Part shown: in pieces, positions 37,784-47,746 of the stretch
How positions within the stretch are numbered: the first letter of the stretch is position 1
How the letters are laid out: the number at the start of each line of letters is the position of its first letter
Source of the DNA: Sodalis praecaptivus
Lineage (GTDB): Bacteria > Pseudomonadota > Gammaproteobacteria > Enterobacterales > Enterobacteriaceae
Length of the DNA: 64,000 nucleotides
Direction: 5' to 3'
Assembly: GCF_000517425.1 (NCBI RefSeq)
Contig: NZ_CP006569.1
Coordinates: 186,001 to 250,000, forward strand
Position numbers and translations under genes: made by a program
Notes under the pieces: generated by a model
What the model was told of the DNA's origin: nothing
Database searches by the model: none
What the model saw: only the letters and a program-made list of their open reading frames with translations

Positions 37784-39826
37784 ATGACTAATCCGTTACT
37801 GACCTCGTTTTTATTGCCCCCTTTTGCCGCTATTCGTCCTGAGCACGTCGTGCCGGCGGTGAAAGCCGCGCTTGAGCACTGCCGCCACACCGTTGAGGAA
37901 GTCGTGGCCCAGCCCGGCCCGTTCACGTGGGAAAATCTCTGCCAGCCGCTGGCGGATGCGGATGACCGTTTGAGCCGGATTTGGTCGCCGGTGGGCCATT
38001 TAAACGCGGTGAAGAACAGTCAGGAACTGCGCGAAGCCTATGAACAAAGCCTGCCGCTGCTGTCTGAATACAGCACCTGGGTGGGGCAACATAAGGGTCT
38101 GTATCAAGCCTATCGGAATCTGCGCGACGGCCAGCATTATGTACAGCTGAGCGTAGCGCAGAAAAAAGCGGTGGATAACGCGCTGCGCGATTTTGAATTG
38201 TCCGGTATCGGACTGCCGGCGGGAAAACAGCAGCGCTACGGGCAGATCGTCGCCCGTCTGTCGGAGCTGGGTTCGGCCTACAGCAATAATGTGCTGGACG
38301 CGACCATGGGCTGGAGCAAGTTGATAACCGATGAACAGGCGCTGGCCGGCATGCCCGAAAGCGCGCTTGCCGCCGCTCGCGCCCAGGCGCAGGCCCGCGA
38401 GCAGGAAGGCTGGTTGCTAACGCTGGACATCCCCAGCTATCTGCCGGTACTGACCTATTGCGACAACGCCGCGCTGCGGGAAGAACTCTATCGCGCCTAT
38501 AACACCCGAGCCTCCGATCAGGGGCCGGATGCCGGCAAATGGGACAATGGCCCCCTGATGAGTGAAATTCTGGCGCTGCGCCATGAGCTGGCGCAATTGC
38601 TGGGATTCGCGAGCTATGCCGATAAATCGCTGGCCACCAAAATGGCGCAGGATCCCCGGCAGGTGCTGGATTTCCTGACCGATCTGGCCAGGCGCGCGCG
38701 TCCCCAGGGCGAGCAGGAGTTGGCGCAGCTGCGCGCCTTTGCGCAAAGCCAGTTAGGCCGCGATCGGTTAGAGCCGTGGGATATCGCCTATTATGGTGAA
38801 AAACAAAAACAGCACCTGTTCTCCATTAACGACGAGCAGTTGCGCCCCTATTTCCCTGAGCCGCAGGTCGTCAGCGGTCTGTTTGAGGTGGTTAAACGCA
38901 TTTACGGCATCACGGCCAAAGAGCGTAGCGATGTGGACACCTGGCACCCGGATGTCCGCTTCTTCGATCTGTTTGATGAGCATGGCGAGCTGCGCGGCAG
39001 TTTTTATCTCGATTTGTACGCCCGCGACAACAAACGGGGCGGCGCCTGGATGGACGATTGCGTAGGCATGATGCGCAAAGCCGACGGCGAGTTGCAAAAG
39101 CCGGTGGCTTATCTCACCTGTAACTTCAACCGGCCGATAAGCGGGAAACCGGCGCTATTTACCCACAATGAGGTCACCACGCTATTTCATGAATTCGGTC
39201 ACGGGCTGCACCATATGCTGACCCGTATCGATACCCCGGGAGTAGCCGGTATCAGCGGCGTACCCTGGGATGCGGTGGAGTTGCCGAGCCAGTTTATGGA
39301 AAATTACTGCTGGCAGCCCGAGGCACTGGCGTTTATCTCCGGCCATTATGAAACCGGTGAGCCACTGCCCGATGAACTGTTGAACAAGCTGCTGGAAGCA
39401 AAAAATTATCAGGCGGCGCTGTTTATTCTGCGTCAGCTGGAGTTCGGCCTGTTCGATTTCCGCATGCATTATCAATACCAACCGGAGCAGGGCGCGCGCG
39501 TGCTGGAGACCCTGGCGGAAGTGAAAAAACAGGTGGCGGTAGTACCGACGGTGGCCTGGGGACGTTTCCCCCATGCCTTCAGCCATATTTTTGCCGGCGG
39601 CTATGCGGCAGGGTATTACAGTTACTTATGGGCGGATGTCCTGGCGGCGGATGCCTGGTCGCGTTTCGAGGAGGAAGGTATCTTCAACCGGGACACCGGC
39701 GAATCCTTCCTTGATACCATCTTGTCGCGCGGCGGTTCCGAGGAGCCGATGGTACTCTTCGCCCGTTTCCGCGGCCGCGAGCCGCAACTGGATGCCATGC
39801 TGCGTCATTACGGCATCCGGGAATAG
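37784..39826 (+). CDS. prlC: Oligopeptidase A
   Basis: Cytoplasmic zinc metallopeptidase (M3) that degrades short peptides, including cleaved signal peptides. The zinc site HEFGH is seen in [15 protein letters not shown] with the downstream Glu in the [16 protein letters not shown] block. ATG 37784 ([17 protein letters not shown]) gives 680 residues, the E. coli length, with an AGGA about 10 bases upstream; earlier in-frame codons have no homology. rsmJ follows after 5 bp, the same pair as in E. coli, where the operon is heat-shock controlled; no sigma-32 promoter was recognised here. Confidence 0.96.
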   Translation: MTNPLLTSFLLPPFAAIRPEHVVPAVKAALEHCRHTVEEVVAQPGPFTWENLCQPLADADDRLSRIWSPVGHLNAVKNSQELREAYEQSLPLLSEYSTWVGQHKGLYQAYRNLRDGQHYVQLSVAQKKAVDNALRDFELSGIGLPAGKQQRYGQIVARLSELGSAYSNNVLDATMGWSKLITDEQALAGMPESALAAARAQAQAREQEGWLLTLDIPSYLPVLTYCDNAALREELYRAYNTRASDQGPDAGKWDNGPLMSEILALRHELAQLLGFASYADKSLATKMAQDPRQVLDFLTDLARRARPQGEQELAQLRAFAQSQLGRDRLEPWDIAYYGEKQKQHLFSINDEQLRPYFPEPQVVSGLFEVVKRIYGITAKERSDVDTWHPDVRFFDLFDEHGELRGSFYLDLYARDNKRGGAWMDDCVGMMRKADGELQKPVAYLTCNFNRPISGKPALFTHNEVTTLFHEFGHGLHHMLTRIDTPGVAGISGVPWDAVELPSQFMENYCWQPEALAFISGHYETGEPLPDELLNKLLEAKNYQAALFILRQLEFGLFDFRMHYQYQPEQGARVLETLAEVKKQVAVVPTVAWGRFPHAFSHIFAGGYAAGYYSYLWADVLAADAWSRFEEEGIFNRDTGESFLDTILSRGGSEEPMVLFARFRGREPQLDAMLRHYGIRE

Positions 39827-39831
39827 GGGGC

Positions 39832-40596
39832 TTGAGCACGGTTGTTTTGCAAAGCGAGGCCGGCGTTGATCCTTCGTGTTTGCAGACGCTGGCCGCGCGC
39901 TGGGGGGTGATAAGCGATCCTCAGGCCGTTATGGCGCTGGTGATGACGTCTGAACGGCTGGAATTGCGCAAGCGGGACGAGCCGAAACTGGGCGCAATTG
40001 CCGTGGACTTCGTTACCGGCGCCATGGCGCATCGGCGTCGCTACGGCGGCGGGCGCGGCGAAGCGGTGGCCAAAGCGGTGGGCGTCAAAGGCCAATGGTT
40101 GCCGGATGTGGTCGACGCCACCGCCGGACTGGGGCGCGATGCTTTTGTGCTTGCCTGTCTGGGCTGCCGGGTGCGAATGTTCGAGCGTCATCCGGTGGTG
40201 GCAGCGCTGTTGGACGACGGCCTGCGCCGCGCGTATGCCGATCCGGAATTGGGTCCCTGGCTGGAGGCGCGTCTGACGCTGCATCACGGCTCCAGCCTGA
40301 ACGCGCTGGCGCAGCTGCGCCCCGCGCCGGATGTGGTCTATCTCGATCCGATGTTTCCGCACCGGCAGAAAAGCGCGCTGGTGAAAAAGGAGATGCGGGT
40401 ATTTCAACTGCTGGTGGGTGCCGATGAGGATGCCGACGGGCTGCTGGCGCCCGCGCGGGCGCTGGCGATGCGCCGGGTGGTGGTGAAACGGCCGGATTAC
40501 GCGCCGCCGCTGGCGGGGGTGGCGGCGCAAGCGTCCATCACCACCAAGAACCATCGTTTTGATCTGTACCCGCCGCAGGACGGTACCCCCCGATGA
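39832..40596 (+). CDS. rsmJ: 16S rRNA (guanine1516-N2)-methyltransferase RsmJ
   Basis: SAM-dependent methyltransferase for G1516 of 16S rRNA. Conserved blocks: [53 protein letters not shown] (SAM site), [19 protein letters not shown] (catalytic DPMFP) and [14 protein letters not shown]. The start is TTG at 39832 preceded by AGGGGG; the first 20 residues vary between species, so the exact start is less certain. About 254 residues. Downstream it converges with the formate dehydrogenase gene; in E. coli the uspA side follows directly. Confidence 0.94.
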   Translation: MSTVVLQSEAGVDPSCLQTLAARWGVISDPQAVMALVMTSERLELRKRDEPKLGAIAVDFVTGAMAHRRRYGGGRGEAVAKAVGVKGQWLPDVVDATAGLGRDAFVLACLGCRVRMFERHPVVAALLDDGLRRAYADPELGPWLEARLTLHHGSSLNALAQLRPAPDVVYLDPMFPHRQKSALVKKEMRVFQLLVGADEDADGLLAPARALAMRRVVVKRPDYAPPLAGVAAQASITTKNHRFDLYPPQDGTPR

Positions 40597-40713
40597 AGGG
40601 CTAACGGCCAACAATACGCGACGCTGGCCTTCAGGGACATTTAAGCGCCCCTGTAATAGGCACACCCCTGCGTCAGACTAGGTCGCCGCCGTCGCTGCAG
40701 GTAACTTAGAGGT

Positions 40714-41874
40714 CTACGTAAGCTTATAGGCGTTTGCACCGGCCCCGACCAGGCGTCCGCCGTCAACAATCAAATACGCCTTACGGATAGGTTTACCGTC
40801 AATGAAGTTTTGCAGAATCTCCAATGTTCCGGCTGCGTAACGCGCTTGTGCTGATAGCGAGGTACCGGAGATATGTGGCGTCATGCCGTGATTCGGCATG
40901 CTGCGCCAGGGATGATCAACCGGCGCCGGTTGGGGAAACCATACATCGCCGCCGTAGCCGGCCAGTTGCCCCGAGGTTAATGCCCGGGCGATGGCGTCGC
41001 GATCGCAGAGTGCGCCCCGCGCGGTATTCACCAAATAAGCCCCTCGTTTAAACTTGGCCAAAAAGGCGTCATTGACGAAACCCTGAGTAGAGGGATAGAG
41101 CGGTGTCTGAAGGTTGACGACGTCGCAGACCTTGACCAGGGATGCGGGCGTTTCGTGGTAAGTCAGGCCGAGTTGTTTCTCCAGTTCATCCGGCAGGCGA
41201 TGGGGATCGTAGTAGTGTAACGTCATATCGAAAGATTTGAGCCGACGGAGAACCGCTTGGCCGATGCGCCCGGCACCCAATGTGCCAAAGTGCATACCTT
41301 CGATATCGTAGCTGCGGGCCACGCAGTCGGCGATGTTCCAACCACCGTTTTTGGCCATCAGGTGCGCGGGAAGATAGTTTCGGACCAGCGCCAGAACAGT
41401 CATCACCACATGCTCCGCCACGCTAATGGAGTTTGAAAAGGTGACCTCGGCCACGGTAATACCCCGGCTGGCCGCGGCCTTAAGATCGATATGGTCCGAG
41501 CCGATGCCGGCGGTCAGGGCCAGTTTGAGCCTGCGGGCTTTGGCAATGCGCTCGGCGGTGAGATAAGCGGGCCAGAACGGTTGTGAAATCACGACATCGG
41601 CGTCGGGGAGGTGGCGATCAAAAACGGAGTCCGCCCCCTCTTTATCGCTGGTGACGACCAGCTCATGACCGTGGCTTTCCAAGTAACCTCGCAGACCCAA
41701 TTCACCAGAGACACTTCCTATTAATGCCCCGGGTCTAAAACCCAGCGGCCCCGATGGCGTTGGTGTGGACTGACCGCTCGGATAGGCGTGGATCGCCGGA
41801 ATAGCGTCACGGGCGTAGACGGGGGGATAGCCGGTCACCGGATCGGGGTAAAGCACACATAAAATCTTCGACAT
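40714..41874 (-). CDS. fdh: NAD-dependent formate dehydrogenase (D-2-hydroxyacid dehydrogenase fold)
   Basis: Metal-free, soluble enzyme oxidising formate to CO2 with NAD+, unlike the molybdenum/selenium enzymes usual in enterobacteria. It aligns almost end to end with Pseudomonas sp. 101 FDH: all key residues are shifted by two, namely Asn148 (FSNSI), Asp223 in the YYDPHR NAD-specificity loop, Arg286 (NTARG), Gln315 (VWFPQ) and His334 (TPHISG). The Rossmann glycine motif GAGRIG starts at residue 200. 386 residues, about 15 shorter at the C-terminus. The Asp indicates NAD over NADP. A LysR gene lies 115 bp upstream on the same strand. Confidence 0.93.
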   Translation of the reverse strand: MSKILCVLYPDPVTGYPPVYARDAIPAIHAYPSGQSTPTPSGPLGFRPGALIGSVSGELGLRGYLESHGHELVVTSDKEGADSVFDRHLPDADVVISQPFWPAYLTAERIAKARRLKLALTAGIGSDHIDLKAAASRGITVAEVTFSNSISVAEHVVMTVLALVRNYLPAHLMAKNGGWNIADCVARSYDIEGMHFGTLGAGRIGQAVLRRLKSFDMTLHYYDPHRLPDELEKQLGLTYHETPASLVKVCDVVNLQTPLYPSTQGFVNDAFLAKFKRGAYLVNTARGALCDRDAIARALTSGQLAGYGGDVWFPQPAPVDHPWRSMPNHGMTPHISGTSLSAQARYAAGTLEILQNFIDGKPIRKAYLIVDGGRLVGAGANAYKLT

Positions 41875-41989
41875 AGTCCATCCTTAGGCTAATGAAAGCG
41901 CTTGAATTGCGTTGCTTACGCGCTATCTACTCTGATCCATGGCGACGAAATCGTCTAATCGTTTGCTACCATCCCGTGATAGCTACCCC

Positions 41990-42910
41990 CTATCTGGCGT
42001 GGCGGGTTATCGCCTGGTCGAGCGCCTGCTGAAGATGACATTGCGGGGTCATAGCCCAAATGCTGCAAAGGAGCGCCGGCTGATTTTCCTGACGCAAGCG
42101 CAGCAGGCTTATTTCCGGCGCGGGTTGCGGCATGATGGGATGAATCCCTATGCCATGGGTGAAAAAACAGGCGGGTACCGCGCTAATAGGGGCAATGCTG
42201 CAAACCCGGCCGCGGCTTACCATCTCATAAAGCACGTCGAGCGCATTGGTTTCAACGACAACCGTGGGGCTCACGCCCGCCTGCTGGAAGGCGTATTCAA
42301 TGATCCGGCGATTGTGCATTTCGTGATTGAAGAGGCACAAAGGGAATTGACCGACCTCCGCCCAGCTCAAAACCTTGTTGTCGGGCAGCGTCGCGCCGAC
42401 GCCGGTCAGAAGCACAAAGCGCTCGGAGAAAAGCGGCAGGGCTTCATAGATATCGGCCGGACACTGCTCCGTATAAGCGATACCGACGTGGAGTTCATGC
42501 TTTTTTAGCCGGCCCAGTATGTCATGGGTGCTCAACGCAAACACTTTCAGGCTCAGCCGCGGAATTTCGCGGCGATATTCGTTGATTAACAGGGATACTA
42601 CGCGCATTGCCGAAGGTATGGCGCCTATCGCCAGAACGCCGCCCGCCACCGTTTGTGCCAGCGCGGCTTCCTGCCTCAGGCCATCTAAAGACGCGAGCGT
42701 TTGTCTTGCCCAAGCCAGCACGCGTCCGCCCTCAGGCGTAAACCCCTGGAAGTGGTGGTCGCGCTGAATGATGGTGATCCCCAGTTCCTGTTCCAGCTGG
42801 CGAATCGCGGTGGATAAAGAGGGCTGTGAAACACAACAATGCTCGGCGGCTTGGGCAAAATGGCGGTGCTCCGCCAGCGCTATCAAATAGTGAAGTTGTC
42901 GAATGAACAT
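41990..42910 (-). CDS. LysR-family transcriptional regulator next to formate dehydrogenase
   Basis: 306 residues: N-terminal winged helix-turn-helix (FIRQLHYLIALAEHRHFAQA then CCVSQPSLSTAIRQLEQELG) and a C-terminal effector-binding domain (residues 90-300). It reads in the same direction as fdh, 115 bp upstream, instead of the common divergent arrangement, so the two may be co-transcribed or fdh may have its own promoter in the gap. It probably controls fdh in response to formate or a C1 precursor (inference). Confidence 0.88.
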   Translation of the reverse strand: MFIRQLHYLIALAEHRHFAQAAEHCCVSQPSLSTAIRQLEQELGITIIQRDHHFQGFTPEGGRVLAWARQTLASLDGLRQEAALAQTVAGGVLAIGAIPSAMRVVSLLINEYRREIPRLSLKVFALSTHDILGRLKKHELHVGIAYTEQCPADIYEALPLFSERFVLLTGVGATLPDNKVLSWAEVGQFPLCLFNHEMHNRRIIEYAFQQAGVSPTVVVETNALDVLYEMVSRGRVCSIAPISAVPACFFTHGIGIHPIMPQPAPEISLLRLRQENQPALLCSIWAMTPQCHLQQALDQAITRHAR

Positions 42911-43367
42911 AGAGTAATTCCTTTTGGTAAGCGATCCCTGTGGCCAATGTTCCCTACGGCAAAGGGCCAGGCATATCCAGCAATGACAATGTCAAAGAGA
43001 GTAGCGATGCGTCCGCGTGCCAACTCTTCCCTCTCACCCCACGGCCGCAATAGGTTTTTCCACGACGAACATAGCGGGCAGCGAATGGGCTTGAACGGCT
43101 TTGAGGGAGGGCATGATTAACGGGCTAGCGCTGCATCGATCAAACGGTCTGGGGTGTGGCTGTGGCGATAAGATCATGACGCCGATAAGGCGCCGGCAGA
43201 CAGTAAGGCCTTCGGCCAAGACGCTGACCGAGACCACGGCCTTTAGCCGGCGCTCCGCGGGCCAGCGCTTCGCGCGGCCTTGAGGTAGCGCCGCGCGCGG
43301 CATTACGCATTTCACCCTCTGCCTTCAGCGCGTCACCAGGCCGGCGTGGGGTGCCGTTGCGCGCCTA
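42911..43367. other. Gene-free region between lysR and uspA
   Basis: 457 bp without a supported gene. It holds the lysR promoter and the 3' flank of uspA. The half near uspA is rich in GCGCGC and CCGCGG runs with several imperfect stems, but no intrinsic terminator with a T-run was found. Confidence 0.4.
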
Positions 43368-43829
43368 TCAGGCGATATCATCCATATCTTCTTCATCGTC
43401 GCCGTCATCGCTGAGCGGCACGATTAACATGTCCACATGGACCGTGTTAATAAGCTGGCGCGCCGAGGACATCAATTTACTCCAGAAATCCTGGTGATGT
43501 CCGCACAGGACCAGGTCCACGTCGTATTTATTGATGGCGTCCACCAGCACCTGCCCCAAATCGCCGCTGCCGCTCAGCGTTTCGGTAATCGGATAGCCGG
43601 CGTTTTGCGACAGCTGGGTCATGGCGTGCTGCGTTTCTTCGGAGATGCGCTTTTGCATATCGCCGAGATTGACATCGATAAGACCGGTGTACAGGTCGGA
43701 GTAGTTGACGTCAACGTGAATCAGGGAAACTTTGGCATTATATGGTCTGGCCATCGATACGGCTTTTTCGACAAGCACGTTACTTTCCGGTGAAAGGTCG
43801 ACGGCTATTAGGATGTGTTTGTAAGCCAT
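43368..43829 (-). CDS. uspA: Universal stress protein A
   Basis: Small cytoplasmic stress protein of the UspA subgroup that does not bind ATP; induced on growth arrest. Start [16 protein letters not shown] and core [21 protein letters not shown]-like segment match E. coli UspA; the ATP-binding G-2x-G-9x-G(S/T) signature is not present. It has 153 residues, about nine more than E. coli, because of an acidic tail ([11 protein letters not shown]). AAGGAG precedes ATG 43829. Divergent from uspB, as in E. coli. Confidence 0.95.
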   Translation of the reverse strand: MAYKHILIAVDLSPESNVLVEKAVSMARPYNAKVSLIHVDVNYSDLYTGLIDVNLGDMQKRISEETQHAMTQLSQNAGYPITETLSGSGDLGQVLVDAINKYDVDLVLCGHHQDFWSKLMSSARQLINTVHVDMLIVPLSDDGDDEEDMDDIA

Positions 43830-44275
43830 AATCAGACTCCTTGCAAAATGTCACTCGTCTATTCTCGTCGCAATTTGCGACCCCGGCGACAGCGGACGCA
43901 CTATCTCCAGTCTTTATGTCCCTCTTTCAGTATAGCCGCACTCGACCGGGTAACGAAGCGGCTAACCCACGCAACTGCGAGAGGGGTCACGATATCTCCC
44001 CCCGATGAGGCCGGCAGCCCTCAGCTGATGCCACGGTAAAACTTTTTTTGCGAAAATGCATAATTTCTATCGCTTCGGTTGGCGGCTTTTGTCAAAATTT
44101 TTCTACACTGAACAGTATGCCATCTCACAGTTCTCATCCGCGCCGCTCCCCTGCGCATAGCAACAAACTTCAGATGGTCTGTCAGTCGTAAGCTTACATA
44201 TATCGGTTATAACCGCTGTCTACCCCGCGGTAGGCGGGCTTCGCTGCGGTTTTGGATGTTGCCGGGAGGATCATA
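43830..44275. promoter_or_regulatory. Divergent uspA-uspB control region
   Basis: 446 bp between divergent stress genes, without a supported gene. The middle (44035-44200) is AT-rich with T-runs, likely promoter DNA. In E. coli uspB is sigma-S dependent and uspA is controlled by several stress regulators; no specific site could be set by eye. Confidence 0.45.
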
Positions 44276-44608
44276 ATGAACACTGTTGCGCTGTTCTGGG
44301 CTTTATGTGTCGTATGCATTGTTAATATGGCTCGATATTATTCTTCGTTGCGAGCGTTGCTGGTCGTGCTGCGCGGCTGCGATCCGCTGCTGTATCAGTA
44401 TGTCGACGGCAGTGGTTTTTTTACCGCTCATGGACAGCCCAGCAAGCAGTTGCGTCTGGTGCGCTACATTTTCGCCCAGCGCTATCTGGATCACCACGAC
44501 CCGGAATTCATTCGCCGCTGTGAGCGCGTGCGGGGGCAGTTTATGTTGACCAGCGCATTGTGCGGTCTCATTGTGGTCAGCCTCATCGCCCTGGCAATCT
44601 GGCACTGA
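44276..44608 (+). CDS. uspB: Universal stress protein B
   Basis: Inner-membrane protein of 110 residues needed for ethanol tolerance in stationary phase in E. coli. Two TM helices are visible: residues 4-22 ([19 protein letters not shown]) and the C-terminal [19 protein letters not shown]. The middle [12 protein letters not shown] and [14 protein letters not shown] blocks are diagnostic. ATG 44276 has GGGAGGA just upstream; an in-frame upstream start at 44252 lacks such a site. Converges with pitA. Confidence 0.96.
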   Translation: MNTVALFWALCVVCIVNMARYYSSLRALLVVLRGCDPLLYQYVDGSGFFTAHGQPSKQLRLVRYIFAQRYLDHHDPEFIRRCERVRGQFMLTSALCGLIVVSLIALAIWH

Positions 44609-44617
44609 ATCGCAGGC

Positions 44618-44643
44618 AAAAAAAAGACGGCCGATTGGCCGTC
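44618..44643 (-). terminator. Intrinsic terminator of pitA
   Basis: Read on the minus strand, GACGGCC-AATC-GGCCGTC forms a perfect 7-bp stem with a 4-base loop followed at once by eight T. It lies 20 bp beyond the pitA stop. On the plus strand the stem follows uspB but lacks a T-run, so it acts mainly for pitA. Confidence 0.9.
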
Positions 44644-44662
44644 CTGCCCTATGCGGCGGCGG

Positions 44663-46276
44663 TTAGATAAGCTTTAGCGCCAGCCAGTAGAGGCTGCCGG
44701 CCAAAATGATCGCCACCGGTAGCGTCAGCACCCAGGCCAATAGGATGTTTTTCACGGTCTTGCCCTGCACGCCACCGCCGTCCACCACCATGGTGCCGGT
44801 CACCGCGGACGACAGCACGTGGGTGGTCGACACCGGCATGCCGGTATAGCTGGCGACGCCGATGGACACCGCCGCGGTCATTTGCGCCGATAGCCCCTGG
44901 GCATAGGTCATGCCTTTTTTACCGATTTTCTCGCCAATGGTCGTAGCGACCCGGCGCCAGCCAACCATGGTGCCCAACGATAACGCCAGCGCCACGGCGA
45001 TGATGATCCACATCGGCGCGTATTCCACGGTATACAGCAGATCCTGACGCAGGTTCGACAGGAAACGTTTATCCGCGGCGGAGGTTTCCGGCAGCTTCGC
45101 CACTTTATCGGCGGTATCGGCGATGCACATCAGCAGGCGCCGTACGTGGGAGCGCTGATCCGCATTGAGCGTTTCGTAGCTGTCCAGATTGCCCAGCAGC
45201 AGCGAGGCGCGATTAATGGCGAACAACGCCCGCGACAGGTCGCAATGGAATTCCTGCGTTTGCGGGGCGATGCTTGGATCCAGCATTTGACCATTCGCCA
45301 TCGGCGCGCCGCTGGCGGCGGGGGGAACGGCGGGGCCGCCAGGAGATGCGGCGCCGGGCAAAGGCGCGGCGGGGGCGGGGATTGCCGCGGCCGGCGGCGG
45401 CACAGGCGCCTCGTCCGGGCCGACGACGTGGGTGAACGCGCCGGGGTGCTGCGTATAATACTGCTGCAAATGATTAACCGCATCGCGGGTGCGGCTGATG
45501 TCGTAGCCGCTGGCGTTCATATTGACCACAAAACCCGCCGGCGCAACCCCTATCAGCACCAGCATGATAAGCCCGATGCCTTTCTGGCCGTCATTAGCGC
45601 CGTGGGAAAAACTCACGCCGGCGGCGGAGAAGATCAAGGCGATACGGGTCCAGAACGGCGGCTTACGCTTACCGTCCTTTTTCTCCCGCTCCGCCGGGGT
45701 CAGATGGATCCGGCGGCGTTTTTTGGTGCTGCTCCAGTAGCGGCGCAGAACGAAAACCATCGCGCCCGCCAGCACCAACCCCACCAGTGGAGAGATAATG
45801 AGCGACAGGAAGATCTCAATCAGTTTGGGGATATTCAGCGCCTGCACCACCGAACTATCGCTCACCAGAGCGTTGGTCAGACCGATGCCGATAATTGCGC
45901 CGATGAGGGTGTGCGAGCTGGAGGCCGGCAGGCCGAAATACCAGGTGCCGAGATTCCACAAAATAGCCGCCAGCAGCATGGAGAACATCATTGCCAGACC
46001 GTGGGCGGAACTGACGTTAAGCAAGAGATCGGTCGGCAAGAGATGAACGATAGCATAGGCCACGCTCAACCCGCCCATCAGGACCCCGAGGAAATTAAAC
46101 ACCCCGGACATGGCGACCGCCAGCTGAGAGCGCAGCGCGCGGGTGTAGATAACGGTGGCTACGGCATTGGCCGTATCATGAAAGCCATTGATGGCCTCAT
46201 AAACCAGAACAAAGATTAATGCGAGCACCAACATTAGACCGGTATGGAATTCCAGGCCGGTGAATAGATGTAGCAT
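44663..46276 (-). CDS. pitA: Low-affinity phosphate/metal transporter PitA
   Basis: Inner-membrane inorganic phosphate:H+ symporter (moves metal-phosphate complexes). Two PD001131-type repeats are seen: [19 protein letters not shown] near the start and [11 protein letters not shown] mid-protein, with [12 protein letters not shown] and [13 protein letters not shown] pore loops. 537 residues against about 499 in E. coli; most of the excess is a Pro/Ala/Gly-rich insertion in the central cytoplasmic loop (around residues 290-330, bases about 45290-45410). Divergent from yhiN, and a strong terminator follows. Confidence 0.94.
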   Translation of the reverse strand: MLHLFTGLEFHTGLMLVLALIFVLVYEAINGFHDTANAVATVIYTRALRSQLAVAMSGVFNFLGVLMGGLSVAYAIVHLLPTDLLLNVSSAHGLAMMFSMLLAAILWNLGTWYFGLPASSSHTLIGAIIGIGLTNALVSDSSVVQALNIPKLIEIFLSLIISPLVGLVLAGAMVFVLRRYWSSTKKRRRIHLTPAEREKKDGKRKPPFWTRIALIFSAAGVSFSHGANDGQKGIGLIMLVLIGVAPAGFVVNMNASGYDISRTRDAVNHLQQYYTQHPGAFTHVVGPDEAPVPPPAAAIPAPAAPLPGAASPGGPAVPPAASGAPMANGQMLDPSIAPQTQEFHCDLSRALFAINRASLLLGNLDSYETLNADQRSHVRRLLMCIADTADKVAKLPETSAADKRFLSNLRQDLLYTVEYAPMWIIIAVALALSLGTMVGWRRVATTIGEKIGKKGMTYAQGLSAQMTAAVSIGVASYTGMPVSTTHVLSSAVTGTMVVDGGGVQGKTVKNILLAWVLTLPVAIILAGSLYWLALKLI

Positions 46277-46549
46277 AGAGAGTTACGCCATTGTTTGGAC
46301 ATGAACGGGCCGCATTATCTGCGACAAGAGGGCCAGGGGAAAAGGAAAATATGACCTTTTTTTAATAAACTTGCCGCCGACAAGCATGTACTACCCCCTA
46401 TAAACTATCAAATTCAGCAAGATACGCTTTTTTACCCAATCTAGCATTTTGTTACCATAGCAATGTGCCGCCGGGCCCATTACAATCGGGCCGCAGTCTT
46501 GGCGCCTGCGGGTCAGGTCGCCCATTAAGAGTATAGGCAGAGTGAGATA

Positions 46550-47746
46550 ATGGCAGAACAGTTTGAAGTGGTGGTGATCGGCGCCGGCGCGGCGGGCATG
46601 TTTTGCGCCGCCCAGGCGGGCCAATTGGGTCGCCGCGTGCTGTTGCTGGATAACGGCAAAAAACCGGGCCGCAAGATCCTGATGTCGGGCGGCGGCCGCT
46701 GCAATTTTACCAACCTGTACATCGAACCGGCCGCCTACTTGTCGCAAAATCCCCATTTCTGCAAATCGGCGCTGGCACGCTATACGCAATGGGATTTTAT
46801 CGATCTGGTGCAGCGCCACGGCATCGCCTGGCATGAAAAGACGCTCGGGCAGCTGTTTTGCGATGACTCGGCGCAGCAGATCGTGGATCTCCTGCTGGCG
46901 GAGTGCCGGCTTGGGCAGGTCACGCTACGTTTGCGCAGCGAAGTGCTGTCGGTCACCCGGCACAACGGCGGTTTTCTGCTGACGCTGCCCCAGGGGGACA
47001 TTTTCACCCCCGCGCTGGTGGTCGCCACAGGCGGGCTGTCGATGCCCGGTCTGGGCGCGACGCCGTTTGGCTACCGTCTTGCCCAACAGTTTGGTCTGGA
47101 CGTCATACCGACGCGGGCGGCGCTGGTGCCGGTTACACTGCATAAACCGCTGCTGGACCCGCTGGCGGCGCTGGCGGGCGTCGCGGTGCCGGCGATCGTC
47201 AGCGCCGAGGAGGGTACCCGGTTTCGCGAAAATGTCCTCTTCACCCACCGCGGTCTGTCTGGACCGGCCATCTTGCAGATTTCCAGCTTCTGGCAAACGG
47301 GCGAGTTTTTGACGATTGATTTACTGCCGGATGTGGCGCTGCCGGACGTGCTGCGCGAGGAAACCGCCGCCCATCCCAACCAGAGTCTGAAAAATACCCT
47401 GGCGAAACTGCTGCCGCGCCGGCTGGTTGAATGCTGGTACCAGTTGCACGACATCCCGGATATCAGCCTGAAACAGCTGACCCCGCGCCATATCGCGCAG
47501 TGGGTATCGCCGCTGCAGCAGTGGCGAGTTCAGCCCAACGGCACCGAAGGCTACCGCACCGCCGAAGTGACTCAGGGCGGTGTGGATACTCGTGGGCTGT
47601 CCTCCAAAACGCTGGCGTGCAACGCTGTGCCGGGGCTGTATTTTATCGGCGAAGTGGTCGATGTTATCGGTTGGCTGGGCGGCTATAACTTTCAGTGGGC
47701 CTGGAGCTCCGCCTGGGCCTGCGCGCAGGCGCTGGCCCGAGGTTAA
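46550..47746 (+). CDS. yhiN: Flavoprotein YhiN (HI0933-like NAD(P)/FAD oxidoreductase)
   Basis: 398-residue flavoprotein of unknown reaction, conserved in enterobacteria. FAD-binding GAGAAGMFCAAQAGQLGRRV at residues 11-30, the family motif KKPGRKILMSGGGRCNFTN, and the C-terminal FAD-contact segment GLYFIGEVVDVIGWLGGYNF are clear. It follows pitA divergently, as in E. coli. Its TAA stop at 47744-47746 overlaps the stop of the facing monooxygenase gene (47743-47745), which marks the edge of the catabolic island. Confidence 0.95.
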   Translation: MAEQFEVVVIGAGAAGMFCAAQAGQLGRRVLLLDNGKKPGRKILMSGGGRCNFTNLYIEPAAYLSQNPHFCKSALARYTQWDFIDLVQRHGIAWHEKTLGQLFCDDSAQQIVDLLLAECRLGQVTLRLRSEVLSVTRHNGGFLLTLPQGDIFTPALVVATGGLSMPGLGATPFGYRLAQQFGLDVIPTRAALVPVTLHKPLLDPLAALAGVAVPAIVSAEEGTRFRENVLFTHRGLSGPAILQISSFWQTGEFLTIDLLPDVALPDVLREETAAHPNQSLKNTLAKLLPRRLVECWYQLHDIPDISLKQLTPRHIAQWVSPLQQWRVQPNGTEGYRTAEVTQGGVDTRGLSSKTLACNAVPGLYFIGEVVDVIGWLGGYNFQWAWSSAWACAQALARG

